From NCBI GenBank assembly GCA_044359525.1, contig JBIKLY010000030.1, positions 1-33,025 on the forward strand: a DNA stretch of 33,025 nucleotides, given 5' to 3'. Shown one piece after another: positions 26,483 to 33,025 of the stretch. A program made the position numbers and the translations under genes. How positions within the stretch are numbered: the stretch's first letter is position 1; each line of letters opens with the position of its first letter. A model generated the notes under the pieces. That model ran no database searches, was not told the DNA's origin, and saw only the letters and a list, made by a program, of their open reading frames with translations. Source of the stretch: CAJBIL01 sp044359525 (GTDB lineage Bacteria; Pseudomonadota; Gammaproteobacteria; Burkholderiales; Rhodocyclaceae).

Positions 26483-28025
26483 TTTCGTCGAGCAGGTAGA
26501 ATTCCAGCCGGGCGGTAGCTTCGACGCGTCGGCCGAGGCGCAGACGAAGCGGTTTGCCGGCCGCTGTGCCGTCCGGTTGGCAGGTGAATTCGAGATCCGC
26601 CGGCAGGCTGCCCGGCAAGCCGATAATGCCTGCTGCGCCGCCGTAGGCGGGCAGTTTCGGTAGCAGGAGCGCCCGGCGTTGCGTGACATTTTCGAGCGCT
26701 GGCAGTAGCACGACAAGCGCGTTTGGCGACAGGCCCTGCAGGCCGATTTCAAAACGGGTCTGTCCGGCGTTGATCGCCCGGCGTATCAGACAGAGGTGGA
26801 TGCTGCTGTGCTCATGAGAGCGCAGGGCGAGCAACTCGCCGACTTCCAGGCGGCGGATCGGGCCTTTCAGGTAACGAATCCCGAAGCCATCGGGACTTTC
26901 GTCGATGATCGCCCATTCGCTGATCGGCGGAGGCGGTGGCCCGGGCGGACTGCTGCCATCATTACGCCGGCGCCGCATCGCCTCGCCATTGATCATCTGA
27001 ATTACATCCGGCAAGCCTGCAACAACATCCGCGCGCGGCTTGAAACGCATGCGCGAAAAACGCCGGATGGCCTGGCTGCCCCACATCTTGAGCAGCATTT
27101 GCAGCATTGGCTCAGGAATCTGCGGCAGCATCGCTTCGTGCTCGAAACAGTCAGGATGGGTGCGCTGGGCGATCTCTTCATTCAGCGCTGCAACCACAGC
27201 GCCGCAGTCGACGATCAGGCAGTGTTTGCCCTCCGAGGTCTTGGGCGTGCGCAGAACGGGTGCGCCCGGTTGCCCGATGTCGGTGCGTACGAGGAAGAGG
27301 TGCGATGGTGCTTCTGTGCTGAGTGCCTCATTGGTATCTGACAGTCTGACCAGACCGGCCATCCGGTCGGCGCACGCACGCAGGGCATCGAGGTCGGTGC
27401 GTGGAAACTTTCCCGGTTCGGCGTAGGCAAGAAGCAGTGCCGCGACATAGACGTGTTCGATCGACGGGCTGTTTTTTGATGTTTTTGACAGCCCCCGGCC
27501 ACGCGCTACGCGGTGCAGATCATGAAGATGCTGCCATGACGCCACCGAGGGTGTCGCGTAGGCACGGTAGGCCAGCATCTGGCGGCGTTGCAGGGCGTAC
27601 ATGGCACGCAGGATGACGTGCTGCAGCAGAGGTGCAGGTAGCGTACCGAGTTTGCGCCTTTCGATGCTGGCGACAATGGTCAGGTAACCTTGTATCTGAG
27701 CCTTCAACAATTTGTCTGCAGTCAGCGCCAGTGCCTCGACATGTGGCGTCAGCGGTAAGGCGGCCTGCCTGATCTCATTTTCCAGCGCCGGTAATATCTT
27801 GTGCGCTGCTTCTTCGAAGGCGTCGAGCAGGCGTGTGCGCATATGCAAGTTGCGCTGCGCGTTGATCAGCGGCACCAGACGGCCGGTCAATGCCGCGGCA
27901 ATTTCCTGCGGCGGGGCGTCATCGAGTGTGCTGATCCATTCGCGCAACGCATCAGCGGCGCGCGCGCTCTCCGCCTGGCCGCCGGATGGCAGCCAGTTGC
28001 GCAGGAACTGGAGTGGCGTGTCCAT
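26475..28025 (-). CDS. Uncharacterised protein with probable C-terminal PilZ domain
   Basis: A 516-residue soluble protein. The N-terminal 310 residues are helical and not recognised. From about residue 320 a segment resembles PilZ, the c-di-GMP receptor domain: RFKPR (327-331) fits RxxxR and DESPDG (375-380) fits DxSxxG, followed by GFGIRY, a GELLALR strand and an EIGLQGLSP strand in PilZ-like order. The spacing between the motifs is longer than usual because of an Arg-rich and poly-Pro insertion (about 351-367). If correct, the protein is a c-di-GMP effector. ATG 28025 is chosen; a TTG two codons earlier is possible. Neither has a clear ribosome-binding site. Overlaps the DUF3301 stop. Confidence 0.72.
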   Translation of the reverse strand: MDTPLQFLRNWLPSGGQAESARAADALREWISTLDDAPPQEIAAALTGRLVPLINAQRNLHMRTRLLDAFEEAAHKILPALENEIRQAALPLTPHVEALALTADKLLKAQIQGYLTIVASIERRKLGTLPAPLLQHVILRAMYALQRRQMLAYRAYATPSVASWQHLHDLHRVARGRGLSKTSKNSPSIEHVYVAALLLAYAEPGKFPRTDLDALRACADRMAGLVRLSDTNEALSTEAPSHLFLVRTDIGQPGAPVLRTPKTSEGKHCLIVDCGAVVAALNEEIAQRTHPDCFEHEAMLPQIPEPMLQMLLKMWGSQAIRRFSRMRFKPRADVVAGLPDVIQMINGEAMRRRRNDGSSPPGPPPPPISEWAIIDESPDGFGIRYLKGPIRRLEVGELLALRSHEHSSIHLCLIRRAINAGQTRFEIGLQGLSPNALVVLLPALENVTQRRALLLPKLPAYGGAAGIIGLPGSLPADLEFTCQPDGTAAGKPLRLRLGRRVEATARLEFYLLDEIS

Positions 28026-28068
28026 CTTCAAGGTAAGTATCAGCTGCCTGTCAGACTTGTGGCAGCGG

Positions 28069-28620
28069 CTAACGTTGCTGCTTCATCATCTCCTGGATCT
28101 TTGGATCGTTCATCATTTCATTCATGTTCATGCCTTTCATGTTCGGCATGACCATGTCGCCGGGTTTCTGGCCTGGCTTGCAGGGGCCGAGCCATTTGGC
28201 GTCGAACGACATTTTCGATTCGCTCATGCCGTGCATCGGCGGGCTGAAGCGCGTGAGCATATCGCCCTTGTAAGCAGCGTCGAAGGCGCCGACGAATACC
28301 GCATCGGTGGTCGCCGTAGAGCCCTGCATCTTGCAGACCGAATGAATGGTCACCTTGTTACCCTGCGGTTTGATGTCCATGACGCTGCAATCGGCCTTGT
28401 TTTTCTCTGCGCGCTGCTGCATCAGGTTGTCGGTGTTCTGGTCGATGCATTGCTGCATCGGGCCCATGCCCGGCATGCCCTCCATCCGCGTGTTTATTTC
28501 CCAAAGGCCGCTCTTGCGTTTTGGCATGTCGGCGGCCAGGGCGCCACTGGCCAGGCTGGCGACCGTCAGGCCGCAAACAAGCAGGACAGCGGAACGGCGG
28601 TGCTTGAATTGGGTTTTCAT
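28069..28620 (-). CDS. DUF3617 family exported protein
   Basis: A 183-residue secreted protein. A signal peptide runs to about residue 30 (SAVLLVCGLTVASLASGALA then ADMP). The mature part opens KRKSGLWEINTRMEGMPGM, the DUF3617 hallmark, and has the family cysteines (CIDQ, CSVM, CKMQ and GPCKPG, which could form two disulfides). The C-terminus is strikingly Met-rich (about 150-182, MVMPNMKGMNMNEMMND). Function is unknown. Of two adjacent ATGs the second (28620) is 5 bases from GGAG and is preferred to 28623. Expressed separately from its neighbours, as far as can be seen. Confidence 0.85.
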   Translation of the reverse strand: MKTQFKHRRSAVLLVCGLTVASLASGALAADMPKRKSGLWEINTRMEGMPGMGPMQQCIDQNTDNLMQQRAEKNKADCSVMDIKPQGNKVTIHSVCKMQGSTATTDAVFVGAFDAAYKGDMLTRFSPPMHGMSESKMSFDAKWLGPCKPGQKPGDMVMPNMKGMNMNEMMNDPKIQEMMKQQR

Positions 28621-28746
28621 CATTACTCCTTGAGTCGTGAAAGTGAAATTGTTTGCGTCCGGGATACGAGTGCCAGCCTCTGATTCTATGGTATTTGACC
28701 CGAACTGGCATGGCCAGCAACAGCGTTCCCACAGCGTTCCTGATTC

Positions 28747-29865
28747 CTATTTGCCGAACAGTTTTCCTACCGAATCACCAACGCCCTTGGCGATTCCACT
28801 TCCGGCGCTGCCCACGCCTTTGGCGAGTCCCTCAATACTGACGCCGAGTGTGCCGGCCATTGACGATCCGATGCGGGTCATGAAATTTTCGTTGAGTGAG
28901 AAACGCGGGTCGTTGATGTTGCCGTCCAGTGCAAACTTGATCGTGATCTGACCGTTCTTGTCTTTCATCGACGAGACCACGGCACTGCGGGGCATACCCA
29001 TGAAAGAACTGCCGCCGGTCGAAGCGAGTTCGAGGCCGTTCAGGGTGAGCGTACCGGGGGCGTGCAGCATTCCCTTGCGAACGGTCGATTTCATATCGAG
29101 ATCGAGCGTCCCCTTGCGTACGCCGGTTTCTGCGGCCTTGATCAGATAGGGTTGCAGGGCAACGAGATCGACGCCACGCAGACGGGTTGTCAGCTCGGAT
29201 TCCTTGCTGGCCAGCTCGACCGGTCCGCTGATGTGGATTTTCCCGTCGTGCTGAACGCCTTTAAGAACGCCATCGACGGTAATTTTGCTCTGTCCCTTGA
29301 TGTCTGGCAGCTGGAGATTTTCAAGGCTGGCATTGATCTGTTCAAGGCGGATTTTGAATGGCGGCTGGCGGACCGTGGCGTCGAAAAAGTCGACGATGCT
29401 ATCGACCAGTTCAATTTTGCCAATACTGATCGGTGGTGTGTTGCTTTTTTCATCAGCGGTCGACGTTTTCTCCAGCAGCGAAGGCAGGACACGCATACGG
29501 CCGTCTTTGTTGCGCAATATTGAAAGGTAGGCACCTTCGACGCGAATGCTGCGCAGCACGACTCTGGCGCTGAGCAGATCGCGCAATGCAGGAACAATCA
29601 GGATGCGCTCGGCACGTAGTTGGTCTTCTGCCGGCCAGTTAGCAGACTTGCCTGAGTTTTCCGGTGCACGAATACGTATCCCGATGACTTCGACACCGGT
29701 CAGTCGGACGCGAATCTCTTTTACTTCGCCATACGGCCCCAAGGCCTGTTCAACCTGGCTTTTCAATGCCTTGATAGCAATCTGGAAGGCAGCAAATGCC
29801 GCAATCAGAAAGGTGGCTAGTATGCCAGCAACAATCAGGGGCCAGCGTCGGGTTGGTCTGCTCAT
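28747..29865 (-). CDS. DUF748/AsmA-like envelope protein
   Basis: A 372-residue protein with an N-terminal membrane anchor (about 9-32, IVAGILATFLIAAFAAFQIA) and a periplasmic beta-rich body. Segments such as RVVLRSIRVEGAYLSILRNKDG and IELVDSIVDFFDATVRQPPF are typical of DUF748 and AsmA-related proteins, which form lipid-conducting or membrane-associated bridges. The C-terminus is a glycine-rich amphipathic repeat (SIEGLAKGVGSAGSGIAKGV, ending KLFGK). ATG 29865 has GGAG at 5 bases; an upstream TTG at 29880 would add five residues. Function in lipid handling is inferred from the family only. Confidence 0.8.
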   Translation of the reverse strand: MSRPTRRWPLIVAGILATFLIAAFAAFQIAIKALKSQVEQALGPYGEVKEIRVRLTGVEVIGIRIRAPENSGKSANWPAEDQLRAERILIVPALRDLLSARVVLRSIRVEGAYLSILRNKDGRMRVLPSLLEKTSTADEKSNTPPISIGKIELVDSIVDFFDATVRQPPFKIRLEQINASLENLQLPDIKGQSKITVDGVLKGVQHDGKIHISGPVELASKESELTTRLRGVDLVALQPYLIKAAETGVRKGTLDLDMKSTVRKGMLHAPGTLTLNGLELASTGGSSFMGMPRSAVVSSMKDKNGQITIKFALDGNINDPRFSLNENFMTRIGSSMAGTLGVSIEGLAKGVGSAGSGIAKGVGDSVGKLFGK

Positions 29866-29979
29866 GGCTACTCCGGACAAAAGAGGGGCGCGGCGCTACA
29901 TCACTTGGAGCCAGGCACCAAGCTTAGCAACAAACGCCGCTTGATAGCCAGTTTGCATGGCGGTCGAGGTCGCCGGATT

Positions 29980-30000
29980 GATATTTTTGCCGAAAATATC
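29980..30000. repeat. AT-rich inverted repeat in the DUF748/small-gene intergenic region
   Basis: GATATTTT and AAAATATC pair perfectly across a 5-base GC-rich spacer (TGCCG). A CCGGT/ACCGG pair follows at 30001-30022. The surrounding 241 bases (29866-30106) hold no other gene that I can support. The repeat could be an operator for either divergent gene or a hairpin. Confidence 0.45.
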
Positions 30001-30106
30001 CCGGTTTTCTTTTGGCTACCGGAAATTGAGCGTTGGGCAAAGTGGCGTTTCGTGGTCTATGATGCTGTTGGGGACTCTGCAGATCCCCGATCGCAAGGAG
30101 TCAATC

Positions 30107-30346
30107 ATGGAAGTCGATGCAGTATCTTCAAGCAGTAGCGCAGCCACAACTAGCCAGGTGCGTGCACGGCCGCCGGAGCAGAATCAGCAGTCTCAGCAGT
30201 CTCAAGAGGCCCAGAAGGCGGCGAGTGATCGCGCTCAAGCCGAGCGTGCAGCGGCAGAGTCTTCGCGGGCCGAAACGGAGCGGAACAGGCCGTCGGTGAA
30301 TACGAGTGGGCAGACGGTTGGCCAGCGGATCAATATTACCGCCTGA
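30107..30346 (+). CDS. Small disordered Gln/Ala/Glu-rich protein
   Basis: A 79-residue protein of unknown function. AAGGAG lies 6 bases before ATG 30107, a very good initiation context, and the GC-rich third positions fit coding. It has a Ser-rich start (MEVDAVSSSSSAATTSQ), a Gln/Ser repeat (QNQQSQQSQEAQ), an Ala/Glu/Arg helix (about 40-62), and ends VNTSGQTVGQRINITA, which looks like a conserved C-terminal motif. No signal peptide or membrane segment. A TATGAT at 30058-30063 could be its -10 box. Its role is not known. Confidence 0.7.
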   Translation: MEVDAVSSSSSAATTSQVRARPPEQNQQSQQSQEAQKAASDRAQAERAAAESSRAETERNRPSVNTSGQTVGQRINITA

Positions 30347-30370
30347 AACCGCTGCGGGTGTCTCCTGATG

Positions 30371-30688
30371 TCAGGCAATACGTGCCTGGGTCCAGGAGAT
30401 GCCGCCAAAGACGGCTGCGATGGCCGCAAGCAGTAATCCGGCGCGAACGGCTGCATAGAATCTCGGATTCGCCTCGCGATCAGAAATCGCCAGGATGTGC
30501 AGCGCGCCCCAGTGAACGGCAAGCCCGACGATCAGCGGGATTCCGATCACCTGAAATTCCACCGCATTGAGCGCCAGCATGCGCCCCTCGCGCCAGGGAA
30601 CAGCAAGGAACATTCCGAAACTCCAGAACAGTGCAATGCTGCCTGCCGCGCAGACGGCCGCTGCGGCGCGGGTAATCCAGTTTTCCAT
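30371..30688 (-). CDS. Small integral membrane protein, unknown function
   Basis: A 105-residue protein with three probable transmembrane helices (about 8-32, 43-68 and 78-100: ITRAAAAVCAAGSIALFW, EFQVIGIPLIVGLAVHWG and AAVRAGLLLAAIAAVFGG). I do not recognise the family. AAGGA lies 6 bases before ATG 30688. It follows the methyltransferase gene at 18 bases on the same strand, so the two may share a transcript. No conserved charged motif is obvious. Confidence 0.7.
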   Translation of the reverse strand: MENWITRAAAAVCAAGSIALFWSFGMFLAVPWREGRMLALNAVEFQVIGIPLIVGLAVHWGALHILAISDREANPRFYAAVRAGLLLAAIAAVFGGISWTQARIA

Positions 30689-30706
30689 TGCTTTTCCTTT
30701 TTGTGT

Positions 30707-31528
30707 TCAGTAGACGAAGCGATCGCGCAGTTCGTCGAGATTCAGTTCGTGCAAAATTTTCTGCAGCCGCTCTTCAGCATTCTTGCGCGGCGCGCCGGTG
30801 TGTCTGGCGATGATCAGCTCATTCTTCATTGAATGCTCCCAGCCGACCAGCTCGGTCACCGTCAACTGATAGCCGTGTGCTTCAAGCAGCAGGCAGCGCA
30901 GCGCATTGGTGACTGTGCTGCCGAATTCGCGGGTGTGGATCGGATGACGCCAGAGTTCGGAAAGCGGTGTTTTCGAAAACGAGTCGTTCTTGTTCTTGCG
31001 TAGCACGCTGGCGACTTCGGCCTGGCAGCAGGGAACGAGCACGATGAATTTCGCCTGTTTGTGCAGGGCGAAGCGGATTGCGTCGTCGGTTGCGGTGTTG
31101 CAGGCGTGCAGCGCGGTAACAATGTCGATTTGTTCGGGTAATGCGCTTGAATGGATCGAGTCGCCGACGCTCAGATTGAGGAATGACATGCGCGGGAAAT
31201 CGAGCCGCTGCGCCAGTTCGCGTGACTTTTCGACGAGTTCCTCGCGGGTTTCGATACCGTAAATGTGACCGCCCGCCTGCGCCTTGAAGAACAGGTCGTA
31301 GAGGATGAACCCGAGATAGGACTTGCCGGCGCCGTGATCGACCAGCGTCAGGTTTTCGTTGCCGGCCAGCAGTTCATTGAGCAGCGGCTCGATAAACTGG
31401 AACAGGTGATAAACCTGTTTCAGTTTGCGCCGGCTGTCCTGATTGAGCTTGCCGTCGCGCGTCAGGATATGCAGTTCCTTGAGCAGTTCGACTGATTGCC
31501 CGGGCTTGATTTCAAGGGTGGCTGACAC
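30707..31528 (-). CDS. SAM-dependent methyltransferase (Methyltransf_32 type)
   Basis: A 273-residue protein with a methyltransferase fold of the PF13679 (METTL25-like) group. Motif I is VDHGAGKSYLG (63-73), the acidic motif II IYGIETREEL (89-98), and ALHACNTATD (139-148) with VPCCQ (165-169) forms the family's later motifs. The substrate is unknown; RNA is a possibility by relation to other members. GTG 31528 is preceded by AGGA at 5 bases. The N-terminal 45 residues are helical. Divergent from the GTPase gene, with a 117-base gap. Confidence 0.85.
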   Translation of the reverse strand: MSATLEIKPGQSVELLKELHILTRDGKLNQDSRRKLKQVYHLFQFIEPLLNELLAGNENLTLVDHGAGKSYLGFILYDLFFKAQAGGHIYGIETREELVEKSRELAQRLDFPRMSFLNLSVGDSIHSSALPEQIDIVTALHACNTATDDAIRFALHKQAKFIVLVPCCQAEVASVLRKNKNDSFSKTPLSELWRHPIHTREFGSTVTNALRCLLLEAHGYQLTVTELVGWEHSMKNELIIARHTGAPRKNAEERLQKILHELNLDELRDRFVY

Positions 31529-31645
31529 GTGAGTCCTGATGCGCAGTGGCGGGAAGCGTGCATTTTAGCGTTTTAGTGCGTCTCACGCCGGCAGGGGGCT
31601 GAACAAATGGGATAATGGCGGCCTTCTTACAGATTCTGATTCCCC

Positions 31646-32554
31646 ATGGCTATTCAGTGGTATCCCGGTCACATGACCTCGGCGCGCAAAAAAGCAGCCG
31701 AAACCATGGCGTCTATCGATGTGGTGATCGAGGTAGTCGATGCGCGCCTGCCTGAGGCCAGCACCAATCCGGTCGTGCGTGAATTGCGCCTGCACCGCCA
31801 GCGTCCGTGCCTGAAAATTCTCAACAAGGCCGATCTGGCCGATCCGGCGGCGACCAAAGCGTGGATCGAGTATTACAACCGGCAGGAGGGCGTCAAAGCG
31901 GTCGCGCTGTCGTGCAAGCATCATGGCGACGTGGCGCGCATTCCCAGCCTGTGCCAGCCGCTGGCGCCGCATCGCAACGACAACACCAAGCAGCTGCGCA
32001 TGATGATCATGGGCATCCCCAACGTCGGCAAATCGACGTTGATGAACGCACTGGTCAAGCGCAAGATTGCCAAGGTCGGCGATGAACCGGCGGTGACCAA
32101 GTCGCAGCAGACGCATCACCTCAGCGTCCGTCATGCGATTACCGATACGCCGGGACTGATGTGGCCGAAGATCGAGCACCCGAGCGATGGCCTGATGCTG
32201 GCCGCCAGTCATGCGGTGGGCCGCAATGCCATCATTGACGAGGAAGTCGCGGTATTCCTCGCCGACCTGTTGTTGCTGCGTTACCCCGAGCTGATCTCGG
32301 CGCGCTATGGTTTTCCGGTCGAAGGCCTGGATGGCGTGGCCGTCGTTGAAGGCATTGCCGTGCGCCGCGCACTGCGCATGCGCGGCGGCGAGCCCGATTT
32401 CGAGAAGGCTTCGATTGTTTTGTTACAGGACTACCGTACCGGTGCGCTGGGCCGGATCAGTCTGGAAACGCCGGAGAGCCGCAGTGCGATGCTTGGCAAG
32501 TTGCTGCAGCCGGTAAGCGCAACGAGCGAGACGCCAGCCCCGAACGTCGAGTAG
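31646..32554 (+). CDS. ylqF: Circularly permuted ribosome-assembly GTPase (YlqF/RbgA type)
   Basis: A 302-residue cpGTPase acting in late 50S ribosome assembly in its best-studied relative (RbgA). The permuted motif order is visible: G4 NKAD (60-63) precedes G1 GIPNVGKST (123-131), then G3 DTPG (167-170). The opening IQWYPGHMTSARKK is the family signature. The C-terminal domain (about 210-285) is helical, and the tail is short and Pro/Ser-rich. The ribosome-binding site before ATG 31646 is weak. A GATAAT at 31611-31616 could be a -10 box, without a clear -35. The window shows no other ribosome-assembly gene next to it. Confidence 0.94.
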   Translation: MAIQWYPGHMTSARKKAAETMASIDVVIEVVDARLPEASTNPVVRELRLHRQRPCLKILNKADLADPAATKAWIEYYNRQEGVKAVALSCKHHGDVARIPSLCQPLAPHRNDNTKQLRMMIMGIPNVGKSTLMNALVKRKIAKVGDEPAVTKSQQTHHLSVRHAITDTPGLMWPKIEHPSDGLMLAASHAVGRNAIIDEEVAVFLADLLLLRYPELISARYGFPVEGLDGVAVVEGIAVRRALRMRGGEPDFEKASIVLLQDYRTGALGRISLETPESRSAMLGKLLQPVSATSETPAPNVE

Positions 32555-32752
32555 GGTTTTTTCATGCATCGCACGAGGTGCAGCTGTCGCTTCGTTGATA
32601 AGGGAAATCGGCGTCACTCAGGTCGTCAAAAAGTTTCGGGCGCAAGTGCAATTTTTGCGGTGGACGAGACGGTTTTCGTGTCCTAGGATCAAGTCAGTGA
32701 TCGCCTGATACGGGCGTTTTGTCTGTTGCTGGAATTGATCCGGGAGAATCTC

Positions 32753-32827
32753 ATGACGAAGATTTTCTGGCGTGGTGGTGCGCTTGTTTTGCCCGTAACG
32801 TCTGCTGGTACGGTGCAATCATGTTGA
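32753..32827 (+). CDS. Possible 24-residue leader peptide
   Basis: ATG 32753 has GGGAG 6 bases upstream, the best initiation signal in the last 470 bases, but the frame stops after 24 codons (MTKIFWRGGALVLPV then TSAGTVQSC). The stop overlaps the next ATG as ATGTTGA. It may be a coupling leader or an error-split N-terminus. Bases 32555-32752 hold nothing else I can support. Confidence 0.3.
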   Translation: MTKIFWRGGALVLPVTSAGTVQSC

Positions 32828-33025
32828 TCGGGCTGGTCTTTCGTTTCTTGCGCGAGCCCTATTCAGAGGCGCTGGTCACTTTGCCTTCATTTTCCAGCAC
32901 GAAGGCTTTGCCTGCGGAAATCGATGGTGTGCGCTTTTCCTTGATGCGCGCCCTGCAGGGCGTGTTGTTGGCGAGCTTGCACCAGTTCGGGCGGGACGAG
33001 CCTTTTCAATATTACGCCATCGGTG
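32821..33025 (+). CDS. Unrecognised gene, cut by the window end
   Basis: An open frame of 68 codons continues past the window edge. It reads MLIGLVFRFLREPYSEAL and then PAEIDGVRFSLMRALQGVLL, with third codon positions rich in G and C as in neighbouring genes. I do not recognise the family. ATG 32821 lacks its own ribosome-binding site and overlaps the stop of a 24-codon frame. The frame is also open upstream to 32701 but offers only a TTG at 32719. The true start is therefore uncertain. Confidence 0.5.
   Translation, partial: MLIGLVFRFLREPYSEALVTLPSFSSTKALPAEIDGVRFSLMRALQGVLLASLHQFGRDEPFQYYAIG

Noticed and set aside
28043..28066. A GCTGCC/GGCAGC inverted repeat between the DUF3617 and PilZ-like genes
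   Set aside because: Six-base arms with a 12-base loop and no T-run; too weak to name as a terminator or operator.
27712..28683. A plus-strand open frame of 323 codons spanning the PilZ-like and DUF3617 genes
   Set aside because: It crosses two well-supported minus-strand genes and their intergenic gap, has no ribosome-binding site and its His-rich translation is typical of antisense frames.
28720..28740. A direct repeat of ACAGCGTTCC at an 11-base period between the DUF748 and DUF3617 genes
   Set aside because: Only two copies, not placed near a recognisable promoter; probably chance or a small slippage.
31583..32212. A minus-strand open frame of 209 codons opposite the YlqF-type GTPase
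   Set aside because: It is antisense to the G4, G1 and G3 motifs of the GTPase and has no supporting family.
32618..32818. A minus-strand frame of 66 codons near the right end
   Set aside because: No ribosome-binding site, no recognisable sequence, and it overlaps the better initiation signals on the plus strand.

Overview
The window is a compact stretch of bacterial chromosome with about 27 protein genes. It shows no tRNA, rRNA, insertion sequence or CRISPR array. Gene content and protein style suggest a betaproteobacterium, most likely a Rhodocyclales relative (Dechloromonas/Azonexus type). The pointers are a class I polyhydroxyalkanoate (PHA) synthase followed by two acetoacetyl-CoA reductases and PhaR, a YaeQ/DUF3301 pair, a HslO-ArsC pair, large PAS-GGDEF-EAL proteins and GC-rich third codon positions. 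The taxonomic placement is inference.

Layout. (1) 1-3406: PHA storage locus, with the 3' part of phaC, two tandem phaB paralogues, a strong terminator, then the regulator phaR. (2) 3441-6881: rimO (ribosomal protein S12 modification), a bidirectional terminator, a convergent CBS-pair protein, then a D-2-hydroxyacid dehydrogenase-type flavoprotein. (3) 6878-13814, minus strand: a three-gene cyclic-di-GMP operon made of a 1226-residue six-PAS GGDEF-EAL protein, an HDOD protein and a two-PAS GGDEF-EAL protein whose start overlaps the HDOD stop. (4) 13888-15119: an ArsC/Spx-like protein translationally coupled to an Hsp33 chaperone that lacks two of its four zinc cysteines. (5) 15248-15884: a higBA toxin-antitoxin module with a readable promoter and operator and a probably leaderless toxin mRNA. 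(6) 15933-19084: a double-receiver response regulator downstream of the RNA-binding factor Tex. (7) 19325-20769: fliW, a gamma-carbonic-anhydrase-fold protein and an ABM-domain protein under a palindrome-bearing promoter. (8) 20867-25435: a tripartite efflux operon, tolC-macA-macB(ATPase)-macB(permease), with overlapping or abutting genes. It diverges from yaeQ across a region with four copies of one half-site. (9) 25573-30688: yaeQ, a DUF3301 protein, an uncharacterised 516-residue protein with a probable PilZ domain, a DUF3617 lipid/periplasm-type protein, a DUF748/AsmA-like protein, a small disordered protein and a small membrane protein. (10) 30707-end: a SAM methyltransferase, a circularly permuted ribosome-assembly GTPase (YlqF/RbgA type) and the start of an unrecognised gene cut by the window edge.

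Working together: the PHA genes reduce and polymerise 3-hydroxyacyl-CoA under PhaR control. The c-di-GMP operon can both make and degrade the second messenger, and the 516-residue PilZ-like protein is a candidate receptor. The tolC-mac genes form one envelope-spanning pump. The most notable observations are the Hsp33 cysteine loss, the A-B-A-B duplication of PAS domains, the leaderless higB promoter geometry, and two inverted-repeat operators upstream of the efflux operon and of the ABM gene.
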